In this document: positions 29,680 through 43,045 of the stretch, one piece after another
Layout of the letters: the number at the start of each line of letters is the position of its first letter
Numbering within the stretch: the stretch's first letter is position 1
From: Arthonia radiata
Lineage: Eukaryota; Ascomycota; Arthoniomycetes; Arthoniales; Arthoniaceae
Length of the DNA stretch: 64,000 nt
Direction of reading: 5' to 3'
NCBI GenBank assembly: GCA_002989075.1
Contig: PSQN01000016.1
Location: 682,001 to 746,000, forward strand
Notes under the pieces: generated by a model
What the model was told of the DNA's origin: nothing
What the model saw: only the letters and a program-made list of their open reading frames with translations
Database searches by the model: none
Made by a program: the position numbers and the translations under genes

Positions 29680-32600
29680 AGACGATGATGAACCTCAACT
29701 TTCTCCAGACGCGATGACAAGCACCACTTCGCCCACTATCAGCGCTGGCAAGAGCTGCAGATGTCCTTTCGGTCGCTCTCCATGGTTGCGTCTGAGCAGC
29801 CCCTGAGTAATCAGATCGACTCGGTCCCCTCTTGTCCCTCTTCCACCACTTTCCGCTGGTCGTGCAGCTGCTCGATAGTAAAGCCAACACAAGAAAGGTC
29901 CCACGTCGTTACACGGCCAGAAAGAGAGACACAAGTGAGGTCCTATCGCTCTCGGTCAATGGCGTGTGGGAAATGAGAATGTGATGTGATATGAGACGCG
30001 ACTGTGTTTTCAATACTGAACGGTCTTCCACACCACGACCGAACATAATTACAAACTCATCGAAGCGACGTAGGGGCCTCTTTAAGCATCACGTATCAGA
30101 GCGACACGTTAGGTATCCCTTACATCGACGCAGACAGAACGCTCAAAGTTCACATAGGGTTGTGGGCGATGATGGGCGTCACCGCTATTTTACGTTCAGC
30201 ACCACACTGACGGTTTTTAAGCCCATCTCCTTGTTATGCGACATGTTCCTTTCGACATGTTATATACGAAGCCTCGCCCCTAGTCTTTGTCCTCTGGCCA
30301 TACCTTGCCATATCACAGGCAGACGCTGGTAGACAAGTAACAGCAGTTTCATCACCTTACTATATTATATTAGCACTATCAACCGATCTCCGCGCTCTAC
30401 TCACGGTACGTGCAACGGTAGTAAGTTATCGTGTATGAGGTAATTATTCCGTCACTACCGAAGGGTCATCCCTACCACGACTGAACAGAACGCTCTGCAG
30501 ACAGCTGCATGGGGGCTCGCTCAAGGTTACTTATCTCAGCGGCTAGCTGGAAACCCGAGAACTCTACGCAAGCGACTGACACGCTTGAAGGATGTGGACG
30601 ATGATGAGCGTCACTGCTATTTCAGTCCAGCACCTTACGTTCTGTTTAATGTTCTGTCTCCTTACAGTGCGATATTCCTTAAGAACTTGGTGAGCGTAGT
30701 CTCCCCCCTGAGACTGTTCACTGGTCATCTCTTGCTATATTATAGGCAGATGCTCGCAGATAAGTAACAGCAGTACTACGACCTAACTATTAGCAGTAAC
30801 AACCGGTCTCCACGCTCTACTGACGGCGTGTGCGCGCTAGGATGAGGTACGGTGTATAACAGATTACTGTCTTACTGATGCACGTCTCTGCACACCACAA
30901 CCGAATAGCAATATCCTTGGAGTAACAGAACGTAAGGCGCTCGACCACACTCACGTGTCGAAAGGAATGGCTAGATCACTGAGCAAGACACAACCATCAA
31001 GGCTAGAAAAGAGTGTGGACGATGATCAACATCACCGCTGTATAAGGTTCACCACCACACCTTATGTTTGCAGTCATGTCTCCTCGTAGATTCTGCCACC
31101 TCATATACTTCATTCACGCAGTTTCGCCCCTCATCCCCAGACTCCTGCTCGAATCTTGCCGTATCCTAAGCAGGTGATCGTTCACAAGTAGTAGTAGCCG
31201 CATTGCCTTGATATTGGCGGCAAACCCCGTTCTTCGCCCTCTACTAACGGTGTGTAAAGCAATAGGCCAAAATGCGGTATATAAGGTATGTAGCATCTCT
31301 TCGCTAATCAGTCTAAAGCACAACTAGACAACAACGTTGGCAAAAGAAATGGAAAGTGAGGGGCTCGTTCAATTTTACGTGTCGTAGCTACTTGCTGACC
31401 TTGCACTGCGTAAGGTGCAGACGGCAGACGAAAATCTTCGACGGGGCTGTGGTGATGATAGGCGTCACCGCCATTTCACGTGCACCATCCATGCTTGCTG
31501 ATTCTGTTCATTCAATCATAAGTTCCTCGAATTTCGAAACTTCGGTAAGCATACCCCTGCCCCCAGTCCTTGAATCCGTCATCTTGCCGTATGCTGAGCA
31601 GATGCTTAGCAAAAAGTTACAGCAGTGCCGTTTCATTAATCATAGCAGTAAGAATCCTTCTTCGCTCCGCGATAACGGCGTGTGAGCAGTGCGAGTGCGG
31701 TACATATGAAAAGGATGTTGTCTCACTGCCGTACGTCACTGCACCACGACTAATGAAACCATCCCATGATGCCGCAATATGGACCCAGGGGCTCGTGCAA
31801 AGCCTAGTGTCGATTAGTCTCGTTTGATCTTCGCTGACAAAGATGCAGACAGGTCAATGCGCGCTTGAACAGCGGCTTGAGGACGATGGTAAACGTCAGC
31901 ACTGTGTCATCTCCACTGCCAGGTTTCCAATAAAGGTCTGTTTTCTTACAGTGCGACACCCAGAAAGCTTGTTGCGCACGGTCTCCGACCCCCTGGGCCA
32001 CTTCCATGGTCCAGTCTCGCTGTGTGGCGAGTAGATCATTGCGGGAAAAGGACCTCAACCAGACGCAGCAGTATTATTACCTTGATATTGGCAGAGGAAC
32101 CGTTCTCCACTGCTGAATGACGGCGTGTGCGCAATGTGAGTGTGGACTGTATGAGTTGTTTTTTATCTTACTGCTGCGGTATCTCTTACACCACGACTTA
32201 TAATAATAGCAAGACTCTGCAGACACGGCGATCGAGGGGGCTCCTTCGTACCCATGGGAAGAGACTCGCCAGACTGGCAGTGAGGAAGATGTATACAGCA
32301 GGCTGGAAATTGTTTGTGGACGAATATTAACGTCACCGTTATGGCATGTCTCTCTATAGATGCTGTTCAAGTTCTATCTCTTTGCAATGCGACATTCTGA
32401 GCAGCTGGTACGCACAGCCTCACCGCTCATTGGCTTTGCTTCTTAGACTCTGCTGCGTAGCAAGCAGATGCTAATAACTAAGCTGCTCTCGTTGTGGCTT
32501 TTTATAGCGTTATACAATTTACGGACAGGAGAGATATCTGTGCTCTCTATCGAAGGCGTGCATTCGCAATGGAAGTGGGGTCTCTTATATAAGGTGGTTG

Positions 32601-33000
32601 TTATCTCACCTCCAGACTCTTACTCACACCTCAACCAATCAAGAATGTGACTTGAGCTACAATAGAGCGCAGGGGCTCGTTCAGACCTGTGTCAGTACGC
32701 TTCATCCGAATCGCATCGAGCAAGAGAACGCGGACAAGTGTTGGGGTAGTTTGAAGACGATGACGAGCATTAGCGCTGTATGTCAGTCACTACATCTTCT
32801 GTTGATCCAAATCTCTCTTCGTCCAGAGAGACCCCTATTGTAGCGGATCTTCATGGTCTCGTACTCTGTCGCCTTCCCTTCACAGGTTCTTGCTGTAAAG
32901 CAAGCAGCAGCTACCGATAGGTACTCGCGCTAAGACACCTGTAGTGTTATGGTATATCATGAGACACGCGTCTGTCATGAGGTTTGCCACGGAATACTTA
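29680..33000 (+). repeat. Old tandem array, about seven to eight units of ~430 bp
   Basis: A block reading roughly GTGGACGATGATGAGCGTCA recurs at 30162, 30594, 31015, 31449, 31879, 32316 and 32753, giving spacings of 432, 421, 434, 430, 437 and 437 bp. Other blocks recur in the same order in each unit: a CAGATGCT..AAGTAACAGCAG block about 150-180 bp on, CTCTACTGACGGCGTGTG-like sequence about 230-240 bp on, a CCACGACTAATA-like block near 320 bp, and GGGGCTCGTTCA near 360-370 bp. A partial unit precedes 30162 from about 29680. Units have diverged heavily, with indels, but are not especially TpA-rich. No coding potential. Not recognised as any known repeat. Confidence 0.8.
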
Positions 33001-36000
33001 CTCCGAGAGGTCGTCAGTAGCAAGGCATCAACCAAGCTTGAGTAGGCATGGCCCATTTGCTCAACGTCTGTTAGATCGCGTCATACCATTTACTAGTGTC
33101 GGATGATAATTTAGTATATCTACACCGCCAACAGTGACCTGAAAGCCTGGTAAGACGCCTGAAAGTTGTAAACAATTAGCAGTGGATGAAAACAATATTA
33201 GGGGATCTATTCACGCAAAGCGCAAGCCTCAAGACTAGTATCATATTGTTGCGTCTGTAGTTAGAGTACCTTGTCAACGCAGTATGAGAAGATTGACTAT
33301 CATTACCGTAATTACGGCAGTTGTGCCTATCATATGGTTCGGAGGCTAGTGCACATTATAATGTTCCAAGACAATCCGCTGTGCGCTCGTAGCAAGCACG
33401 ATTACAGCGCACATGTTGATCCCCTGAATTGAATAACCTAAAGCAAATTTCCTTACAATCCTGTCAGTTTGCAAATTATCCGCCTACATGCTAGCTTAGA
33501 ACACCCTTTTATAGACGGGAAATGACGCCCAACTTACTACCGGCAATCTCGGTCATTGAGGCTTTTACTACATAACCATGTAATCTTGCAAGATATTCAA
33601 CCTGCTGATATATATATATCTAGAATTTCTGTATTATCTCATTGCAGGGGCATCTCTGAAGGGTGCTCAACACCTGTCGGCTTTGTTAATTATGAGACAG
33701 AATGAGCCTGCAGGCAGGAGTGTGACGACGTTCATTAGTAGCAACAAAACGTATTAAGAGTGCGCAGCGTGCAACTCCTTTCTTATCGCCTACGTACGCA
33801 ACGAAGCGAGACAATACAGCAGAAATGCTATTAATGCCCCCACACACGACTTGCATTTGATGGTACATACTCTTTCGAGCTGTTTGACGAGCTCTTCGTC
33901 TTCCCTTGGCCCTTTAATACCCTTAACGTTTGTATTGACTAGTAGCTGACTCATAAATTAACCTTAAAGTAGCAGCGTTCAAAGGTGCATCTTTATTGAG
34001 TTGTACCAGGGCACACAACTCTCACACATGCTCAAGCAAAACAGCTAATATATGATAGCCGAAACCCTCCAAGGGGTACAGTGGGTCGCCAGGATAGCGG
34101 CCTAAGTAATCTTTCGATTATATCTGATTGATCACCTGGCGTCGTGTGCAATGATCGCAGTTTTTATCAATGCTGGTGGGCGTTCTTACTGCGAGTAGCA
34201 TCATCAAGACTATCACCTGTGCAGGTAGGATGATGTATTGAAAACCAACGCCGTGCAAATGAATGTGTTGCATGACGTCCAAGCAGTTGCAGTGGAGCGT
34301 GTGCAATTGTTCGAGCCCCTCTTGCCCCAGTCTCTCATTTTTGTCTGTTCTCTTACTCCTGGTGGATATTATTGTCTGCATACTAGCCCAGCATATTCCT
34401 TAAATAGCGTCAAGAGAGGATATAATGAGAATATTATACGTGCGCCGCGACTCTCATGTTCTACCCTTTCAGACCACGAGAACGGTTAAAGAGATTGAGG
34501 CGTGAAACAATGCACACAAGAAGATTCTCGATAGGGGGATCAAACGGTCTCAACGAAGGTCAACAGACTGTCATTACCATTGTAAGCTTTGCATCAGCGG
34601 GGTGCGGGAGTAACCTCGTGCACCTAATACAATTTTTATGGTTATTAGCAGTAGCGGAACTGTTCGAGCAGCCTTCAGTTCCACAGCGCATCCATTGTAT
34701 CAGATTTATGCTGTGAAATTGTATGAAGCATTGAGCAAGAGCGAAGCCCCTTCGATGCCGCGATGCGTGTAGGTTTCTAATCGGGTCTTGTGCTCTTTTA
34801 CGCCGTTTATTAGAAAGGAGCCCTTAACACTTAACGTTGTACTTTCACTGTAGTACAATGAAGCTAGCATTGTCCGCGGCTTTGATAGAAAGAACTTGGA
34901 CGTAACTATAAAAGTGAGGCTTGCCAACCTTTAAAAAGCCTTCGTAGTGGAGATGAAGTATTCAGGCAAGCATACAGACTGTAAGCAGCAGCGTCGAAAA
35001 TTCAAGGGGAAAGCGAAGCCTGAAAGCTCGCTATCGGATCAAAGCAGTTGAACAGTACTAGGTCCAGGCTCAAGTAGGTTTGACGGTAAGCTGTTTTACT
35101 GCGGACTGTAAGTGAACAGCATCATTTCAAGCAAGATACCCTCTCGCAGACTCAACCATCCGGCCCGCCAGACCAGAGCTTTGGAGACAAGTGCAGCCTG
35201 CGACCCCTACGTAAGCCTCTGTGCCTCTGTTTCTGTAGGGAGTGCCTTTCTAAGTTCCTAGCCTACCCTCCTACCTCTCTGCACCGATTGCTCAAGATCT
35301 GTAGGCTTCATCAGCTATGGGACCAACAAGACCGGAGAGACAGAAAATGGTCTGCTGTAATTTCCTTTCATTGTGCAAGGAAATCATCTATAAGTTGAGT
35401 TTCCGCTGTCTGGATTCTGACTTGTACGAGCAAGCGTGGCTCCATGCAGTACGAGTCAAAATCGGGGACAGGGGGGCTTTCTGTCTTCAGTCAAAGTTCC
35501 TTCATGATGGTTCCCGATGAGCTCTTGGCCTCTTGTCAAGATAGTTTGTATGAGAACAATGACGAGATGATCATCAGTATCGTCGAAACCCATATATCGT
35601 GTTTCCTGGAAAGACCTTTGCGCCCTGCAATAAGCCTGCTGGACTGATGTATAGTTGCATTTATTTCTGGTATATGAGGACCCCTGTGCATAATGCTTCC
35701 TATGCAGAATCCGGGAGTCTCACTTTTGCTACTGAGGCTCAAAACCTCAAGCTTGCAATGATGACATGATTGTTCTGCTCTCAAAGAGATGAATATCAGC
35801 GCCAAGCGTTCCGAACGCATCTCATATCATGTGGGAGATGACTGGACTACCGTCTTCGATAATTGAGCAAATGCTACACATGGCCACCGCAACCATCAAA
35901 GAGCTTAGGGGCTGTGAAAGCTGCTCATAAATCTGCAGTCTTCGTGCAACAGGTTTGATGAATCTTCTCATTAAGAACCTGTGGCGATTGCGATAATGCC

Positions 36001-39000
36001 CGCCGTCTGAAATGAGCGGCATCATCACCGCCGATGTATGCGCAACAGACTTATGAAAGACTGTGCTCTGCGCACGCAACACAGAACAACTCGCACCAGG
36101 CAAATAATGATCAAATCACGTAGTCCCGGGCATTCTCATACTTCTCTTTTCGCTACCTTTGCTTATCAAAGTCGTCAACTATCTGTTCCCATGCTGCAGT
36201 TAGCACCCACATGAAAAACGAAAGCTGAAAGCCTTGGGCAGTTCGTTGCATGAACGGCCATCGAGATGCGATTGGCACTCGGTACTTGTTTCAGCTTTGG
36301 CCAACCTCCTTATTCAACGCAAGGGGCCACAAAAGGTATGCTCTCATATCTGTCACAGCACATAGGGGTCTTGTAGTTGTATGGTGCCAGCATCTCACCC
36401 AGGCTTTTGTTGATATTATGAGCACACATGAGCGCCTAATAGTAAGTACAGATGCCGGATGATGACCGTTAGTATCAGACTAAGGAATCACTGCGACATG
36501 CTATAGAGGGTCTTCTAGTAGCGTACGTGTTGAACCGCTGAAAGATTCTCAAGCCAGTTGTTTAAGCGCGACAGCCCTTGTTAGCAACGCGACAGTGAAC
36601 CTCTGATGTTGTCCAGTGCATGGTCGTGGCAGCTGCCAGATGTCAGATCTTTATGGCAGTACGCTATTCTAGGAAACTACGTGTTCATTCGATGAAAGAG
36701 AATGGTAGTAGGCTACCTAAAACCTTACTCATATGTATTATTTCAAACAATATGGCTGGCGGGCCACCGCCAAGCCTTTTCCTGCCATCTCTATTTTCAC
36801 TACACTATATCAACAACATTTCTACAGCTGCCTTGACATAGGGGCGTAAAAGCTAAAGCACATTTGCTGGGTAACGTCGTGACTGCGCGGTATGTCCTGC
36901 TTTATTAGCGATGGAGATGAACGCCTTTCATCGCGCATAAACAGCATCATCGCGCTTCGACACCCGACGCACCTATGCTAGGTTTGCTGAGCTGCTCGGA
37001 CGTAGCACTTTACGGCAGTAGACAGCAAAGACTATCATACTTCTTACCCCTATGATGTAATCGCATTCGTAGTCTTGGTCAAGACAAGCTTTACAATTTC
37101 TTTCGTCCGCACCAGTCTCTACTTGCGTACGCTCTGCGTCAATTCTAGCAGCGTCAGCCTAATTTGGCCGGTGGATGTGGTAATCGTTGCAAGCGCCTAT
37201 AAAATGCGCAATAAGTAGTAATCCGGTCGCCGCTGTGTCCCATTGTCGTCCAAAGGTCGATACCACTGCTCATGCATTACGAGTGCGAAGGGGTCTCATT
37301 AAACTACCCTACCTATCACGTCCTGCATATACTCAATCGACTGTGCGAGTTTCTAGTCTAATAGCAACGTTTCTGATCTGCGCCGTCAACCTGATCAGCA
37401 GCATCGCTGCAACCAAATCTACAAGCAAATATATACCATTGACGGGTCAATCTGCGGAGTTTTTGCCTCATGAGAAGCTTTCCTTAGTGGCAGAAGAGAC
37501 CCCTCACCCGCGGATCATATCAAGCCATGGGTAGCCTAGCTGTTGGCGTTACTTATTAGCCGTATATCTAAAATTGCAGAGCCTTGTGGAATATAGGCCG
37601 TGGAACGTCTTTACATTGCAGGACACTTCGGAGTCCTGCAAATGGGAAAGTATACGGCGGTAGGATGCTGTAAGTGTCAGTAAATCCAAGTTCAAGTATC
37701 TGTTGCTTACGATCGAAGGTGCGAAAAGCGGAGAAGTAAGCATTCCAGCCCAAGGGCTAGCACTGCCACTCGCGAGGTGCAAGTCCATGGTTGCAGCTCC
37801 CACGTGAGAGGCGGTGAGGTTCCGGTGAGGTCTGCACTCAGGTGATGGTTAGAACATTAACGTGATGACTATTAGCACCGCCCGAGTTTCTCACATGATA
37901 CGAAATGCCTTTGGATCGATCGTTGGGTAAGCCAGAGCGTGTGTTCATCACTCGATTGATACTGACCTTGGAGTCAAAGTGGACATGTGAGCAACACTGT
38001 CGCTATGCTTGATGCCTGACCACGACCCGCGCCGATCTTCCGATAGTACCTTGTCAGGACCACGCAGCCCTCCAACGGCTTTCGCGCCGACATGCTATAG
38101 GATCTTTAGAACTCAAGAGTTCTAGCTGAACATGCTCACCGCTTGCTTGAGCCATCGATGAAACCAGAGAAAGAGGGGTAAATATTGAGCAGGCTTGTAA
38201 GTCACATTTGCTTCTGTTGAATCCGGAAACACGGTAAGTACTGTTGACTGGAGAGTCAACCTTGATGACGAATCTTGTCGTTATATACTAAGATCTTGAG
38301 GACTCAACGAATCTACTCGCGTTTCCTGACTTGCAGTCGTTGCTGCAGCACTGAACGCTATCCCCTATGATGTGGTCAGAGAGCGAGTCAGTCGCTGAGC
38401 CGTAGAAAAGAACGCGGATGATGTTGCGTCAGGATGCAAAGCCGGTACCTCTGTTTGTGGGTGCCTATAAGGGCCGCAAGGCAAGTAAAGCTTCTGCCAG
38501 AAGAGCTTCTGCTAGTTGCACGACTTTGGGCCCATAGTGGCAAAACTGTTGGCGGTATCAGCGCAGCTATCTTCAATAAGCAGCAGGGGCGCTTGTAAGT
38601 AAAACTCGAGCGCCAAGCCTATCTTCTTCAGCTGGGATTTGCAACGATAGGCTTTCGAAAGCGCTGGCAGTGATATTCGTCACCCCCGCATTGGTCTGAG
38701 TATTTGATTGCAATGTTAATGTCGGGTCAGCGGGACTGTCATCGGCTGCTAGTGTCATCGGCTGCTATGGCATGGTGTTCACCTCGAAGTTGGGCTGCGC
38801 TGCACGAAGCTCGTCCCAACTGTTGTCGTTCCTTCAGAATCAAATTTTCTTTGGCTTTAAATAAGGTCTGATAGTTCCACAAGCGATGCGGTATCCGTTC
38901 ATAATACAAGAGCACGTGAACCAGACATTTTGATCATTCAAGAACCCATGAACCTGTAAGGCTTGACTCGCTTTTGTTCCTCCTTCAATAGCCCGGCGAT

Positions 39001-41122
39001 GGCAGTTAAGGGCGAGCATCGCGACATTGATACAATGAGGGGTTTGCAGTACCATTAAAACTCGTCCTTTTATCACTTGCTTGCAAAGGTGCTCAGGGGT
39101 GAACAGAGATTGCGAGCAAAGTGATGTGATGGCGCGATCATCATCAGCATCACATTAGACCGGGTGGCGTTGGGTTCCACTTCTCAAAGCAGCACGTTTG
39201 GAGAGTTCACAGGAATTCGTGCCGAACATTCAGCTTGCTGTTACCCCTGTAGATGTTCCATTGCCCATTCAGCTAGCTTTACTCGCGTCCGATGTTTCAA
39301 CAATTGTTCCTGGAGGTAAGACAGCTGTGTACCTTTATTAGCACGTCATCACCTAGCTCACGCTTCCCTTAATGAGAGAAATGCATACTTGGATTGGGCA
39401 GCTTATAGCTGTAGCCTAGTCAGCAACGTCGCCAGGCCAACGCACTCAGACTTTGACTGGCAGGGGCTGCGTTCAAGGTTCTCAAGGCCCCGCTGAGAAC
39501 CTAGTGGCAAGATCCAGTAATATTGCCTGCTCAGTCGCCAAGTCAGACGATAATGACGATGTTCTTCGAACAGCGTAGTGGGGACCATTGCTTCGATCAT
39601 GCGACCAGCCGATATTATGCCATGAGAGTCGCAAGACTTTCAGGAAGGCGCGCAATCTCTCACAACAGTGTCACGACCTTTCTCCCAACTGCAAAGCTAG
39701 CACATCTAATCCCCTCTTTTGCATCATTTGCATGTGTTGATCCTCTGCATCGTGTGCATTCAATCGCCCTCCATGCTTCTTCCGCGGCCGCGCTTGAAGG
39801 GCCTTTCATTTGAGTGCCACTGGCTGCTCGGGATTGATCGGAGCCCTGAACAGACGCAACCGGGGCCTTGCGGGGCCGGCCTCCTTGGGCGCAAAGCCGA
39901 TAGATCACATCTCATGTCTTCTATACCTTTCTCGAGAATGCCTCGCCCTTAACTTCATGCGACTTCTTTTCTCGTCTTGCTATGATGCTATGAAAGTTTT
40001 CAGGCGTTGACAGAGAAATGTGCGTACTGCAGTTGAGGTGACATATGTCAGATGCAGGCGTCGACCATTCCGTACTATCTTCCAGTGTCAGGGAACCCAA
40101 GATTATCATAAAGTCCACGAAGAAGATTGACACTCTGTCTACGATTATCTGCCCTTGGGCAATTTCGGCGCACATGTTTACTTCGTCCCTGGCACTCGAA
40201 GAAGCGCTGTCTTAAAACGGCAAACGGTGGTACGCAAACTCAACATCACCAACGGTGTTCAGAACGCGTGAGTAGGAACTTCAAATTTTGCCTCTTCCTC
40301 TCCATAGTAAGTCCATTGTCAATAGTGTCTGATCGTCTGGCAGATTACCAAGTTAACAAGACAGATGTACGGGACGCTTGAGGATCTTCAGTTTTGAAAC
40401 CCGCTTTATTGAAGTGTCTACGACCTCATAGCCTATCGTTTCTACTCGCAAAACGCGAAGCTGGTGGCCCATCTATTTGCAGAGCTGGCAAAAATGGCAA
40501 AGGGGACTGGCTGCCAGTTCCGTTCTCAGCCGGGTAGTGTTCGCTTAGGTTGTACGCCTTCGCTAGACAAAACACCACAAAATCCCAGAATAGCTTTGCT
40601 TGCCAAAGGTAGGTTGTCATTAGAGGGGTCAGTTGGACGACTTTGTTGAACGATGTTTCCTACAATGATGGTTCTAAAACCTGCAAGAGTAAAGGGTTAT
40701 TGGATGTGCCAAGCCCGAGTACATCGGATGAATCATTTGTGGCGTATGTCTGTGCGTGCAGTCGGGCTAAGCAGTGCTAATATATTTGAGCATCGTCACA
40801 ATTTCCAGCAAAATGCGTTGACTTCAGCATTTCAATCGTTCTTGTCTGATCTCATTGATCGAGGTGTTGGCGAGAGTGGCGCTTCGTCTGCATCATCAAG
40901 ATCATCGCCACCATTGTTGGTCGTCGCCTGAGCTCATGTTACGAAATCAGCTAGACCAAATCGGGATACCCGCACTTGGGTCGCATTCTCTCCAGCTGCC
41001 TTCCATCCTTCCAACTTCTTTTCATTTTCTCAGTCTGTTCAATCCACAAACAAGAACTTCATTGCTCGTAGACAAGTAGAGGCCAGATTGCCTATATCCT
41101 GCTAACGTCTGCAAAACACAGC
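33001..41122. other. Gene desert
   Basis: About 8.1 kb of mixed composition, less AT-rich than the window ends. I find only short unsupported frames on both strands, and no recognisable protein family, tRNA, or long repeat. A short stretch near 39780-39900 is GC-rich (GCGGCCGCGCTTGAAGGG) but reads as no known gene. It may hold non-coding transcripts or very decayed repeats; nothing can be supported from sequence alone. Confidence 0.55.
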
Positions 41123-42097
41123 ATGGAGTCAGATCCGCCTCCATACGATCAACTAAGCATCAAGAGCGGCGCCAAGCCCGACACCAAAGAGAGCGAGTCC
41201 TCGGATGTATCACCCTCCAGCCCCTCCACAAGTCGCGCGAAGGTAATCGACCCATGGCGACCAGAACAGGCGCGCGCATCAAATACTCGCGTCAAAGGCG
41301 GCATCGTCTGGTGCCCAAGCTGCGGCGTCGACCACAAATGTCTCACTGGCCTGCAGCGGCGCTTCAGCGCACTCAAGGGCGACCGCAGTTCCGAATTCGA
41401 TATTGGCGGTCCAAATTGCATTCCTAACCAACACGCCCTTGATCTGGGTCCGGTTGGGAAGATCCCATGGTGGCAATGCCACCTTGCCCGCTGCACGACG
41501 AAGAGTACTCTCTTCGACTTCCGGCTGACAGACGACAAGACGTGGCTGATGAGCGCGGAGACGCGGACTAAGGACGGTCGCCTGTTACTGAAAGTCGCAG
41601 GACGCACGACGATCAGTACGAGCGATCCCGAAGCCATCAACAAGCTCTCGTGGATACCGACATGCGCCCATCGAGACCCCAATGAGAAGTCGCAGTTCAG
41701 GAGAGGCACGGCCTTGCTCGAAATATTCCTTGATCCAGACCGCACCGCCAAGCTAGATCCCAAGGTGGGGTTCTGGTCGGATTTCACACGCTGCTCGACG
41801 TGTCTCACAGAGTATCGCATTGGCTTGATGAGCCAGACTTATAACTCCAAGGGGAAGGGCAAGAGCGAGCTGGGTAAGCAGACGTTCTGGGTTGCCTTTT
41901 GGGTGGACCTCGGAGCGTGTGAGTCCATTGACGAGCTGGCGTGGAAGGTTGTTGCGTCGCCTGAGCCGCTGGAGGCGCATGTGACGGAGCTGAAACGGAA
42001 GACGGCGGATTTGGAGATTATCACGGGCCGCTGGATTGAGAAAACTGGAGGACAGAAGCATCATGAGGTAAGGCATCATGGTTCGACAGAAACGTAA
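41123..42097 (+). CDS. Uncharacterised cysteine-containing protein
   Basis: One exon, 324 residues, ATG at 41123. I do not recognise the family. The N-terminus has a PPPYDQL motif, the PPxY form bound by WW domains of Nedd4/Rsp5-type ubiquitin ligases, then a Ser/Pro-rich disordered stretch to about residue 50. The rest looks folded and carries Cys pairs spaced like metal ligands: CPSCGVDHKC (about 64-73), CHLARC (about 119-124) and CSTC (about 225-228), with several Trp. No signal peptide or membrane segment. A possible GTAAGG donor at 42068, after GGQKHHE, could splice to a further exon and replace the last ten residues. It ends the gene desert; codon use looks like a real gene. Confidence 0.65.
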   Translation: MESDPPPYDQLSIKSGAKPDTKESESSDVSPSSPSTSRAKVIDPWRPEQARASNTRVKGGIVWCPSCGVDHKCLTGLQRRFSALKGDRSSEFDIGGPNCIPNQHALDLGPVGKIPWWQCHLARCTTKSTLFDFRLTDDKTWLMSAETRTKDGRLLLKVAGRTTISTSDPEAINKLSWIPTCAHRDPNEKSQFRRGTALLEIFLDPDRTAKLDPKVGFWSDFTRCSTCLTEYRIGLMSQTYNSKGKGKSELGKQTFWVAFWVDLGACESIDELAWKVVASPEPLEAHVTELKRKTADLEIITGRWIEKTGGQKHHEVRHHGSTET

Positions 42098-43045
42098 GAC
42101 GTCACACCGTGGTACATCTATGAGCCAGCGACTCCGACCGAGAAACAGCGTCGTCTCACCCTTCTTACGTCGCCCTTCTCTGTCGAGATCATCTTGTTTC
42201 GCCGTACGCTGCTCTGCGAGCCTTCTCCTCCTCTCGCAACAATACATCTTTACTACACATTCGCCACTTGCTCACGACAAGCTCGCTCCAGAGCGCCGAC
42301 CGAAGCTGCTTCTCGAGCGTCAACGCGTCTATGAACTACCAGAATCAATGGCATGAGAAGTGTATGGTTCAGGGGAGGATTGTGCAATGGACCCCAGCAG
42401 GTCCATCCTTTCCCGCTGGTAGACTTATGTGTGGTATCTCGGGCTTCGAGACATCCATCAAGAGCTATCGACCAGCCACGTTATCGTCGCTGAAACGACT
42501 AGATATCTCAAGGATGGGTGACAGCGAAGCGTATAGCGTTATGCCGTGAATACTTCAGCGCTGTCACATGAAACATACTGCAACACCGGTCTATGTATCA
42601 AGATCAACCACCACTGGATCCGAAAGAGGACATGCATCCATCGGGAACCACAGCAAGCGCAAGCACAGCGACGACGTGAAGGTCGAAGACATCGACGGTG
42701 GGTTGTCAGAAGCGCCTCAGCGCAATTCCGGCCTTTCGCAGGCGTGCTAGATGATGTACAGGTCGAATTATATATGTAATACATGAGTGGGGAGTAGTCC
42801 AGAAATGTGACGTCTTTATCGTCAATGCCCATCTTTTCCCTGAACGCCGCGCTGGAATTGTCAAGTGAGGGCTCGCTCTGCGGTGGTGAGCGAAGTGTTT
42901 GTGTATTGTGTGCTTTTTGAGGCAAAGCCGTCGTCCGAAATTATCGTTTGTAGCTTCGTTGTATTTCATGAGCGGACGGAGTGGCGCCTTGGTGTTGAGA
43001 GCGACATAAGAAAGGCGAAGCGCGGTCGAGTGGGCTAGTATCCGA
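42098..43045. other. Intergenic, no gene seen
   Basis: About 950 bp between the convergent ends of the unknown gene at 41123 and TIM44. Short frames only. It may include the 3' UTR or an extra 3' exon of the upstream gene. Confidence 0.5.

Noticed and set aside
30000-33000. CRISPR array as explanation of the tandem units
   Set aside because: Units are ~430 bp, diverged throughout, and the genome is eukaryotic; there is no short exact repeat with unique spacers.
29283-41122. Many 60-115-codon frames on both strands
   Set aside because: No shared family motifs, splice-consistent extension or domain-like composition; typical of chance frames in mixed-composition DNA.
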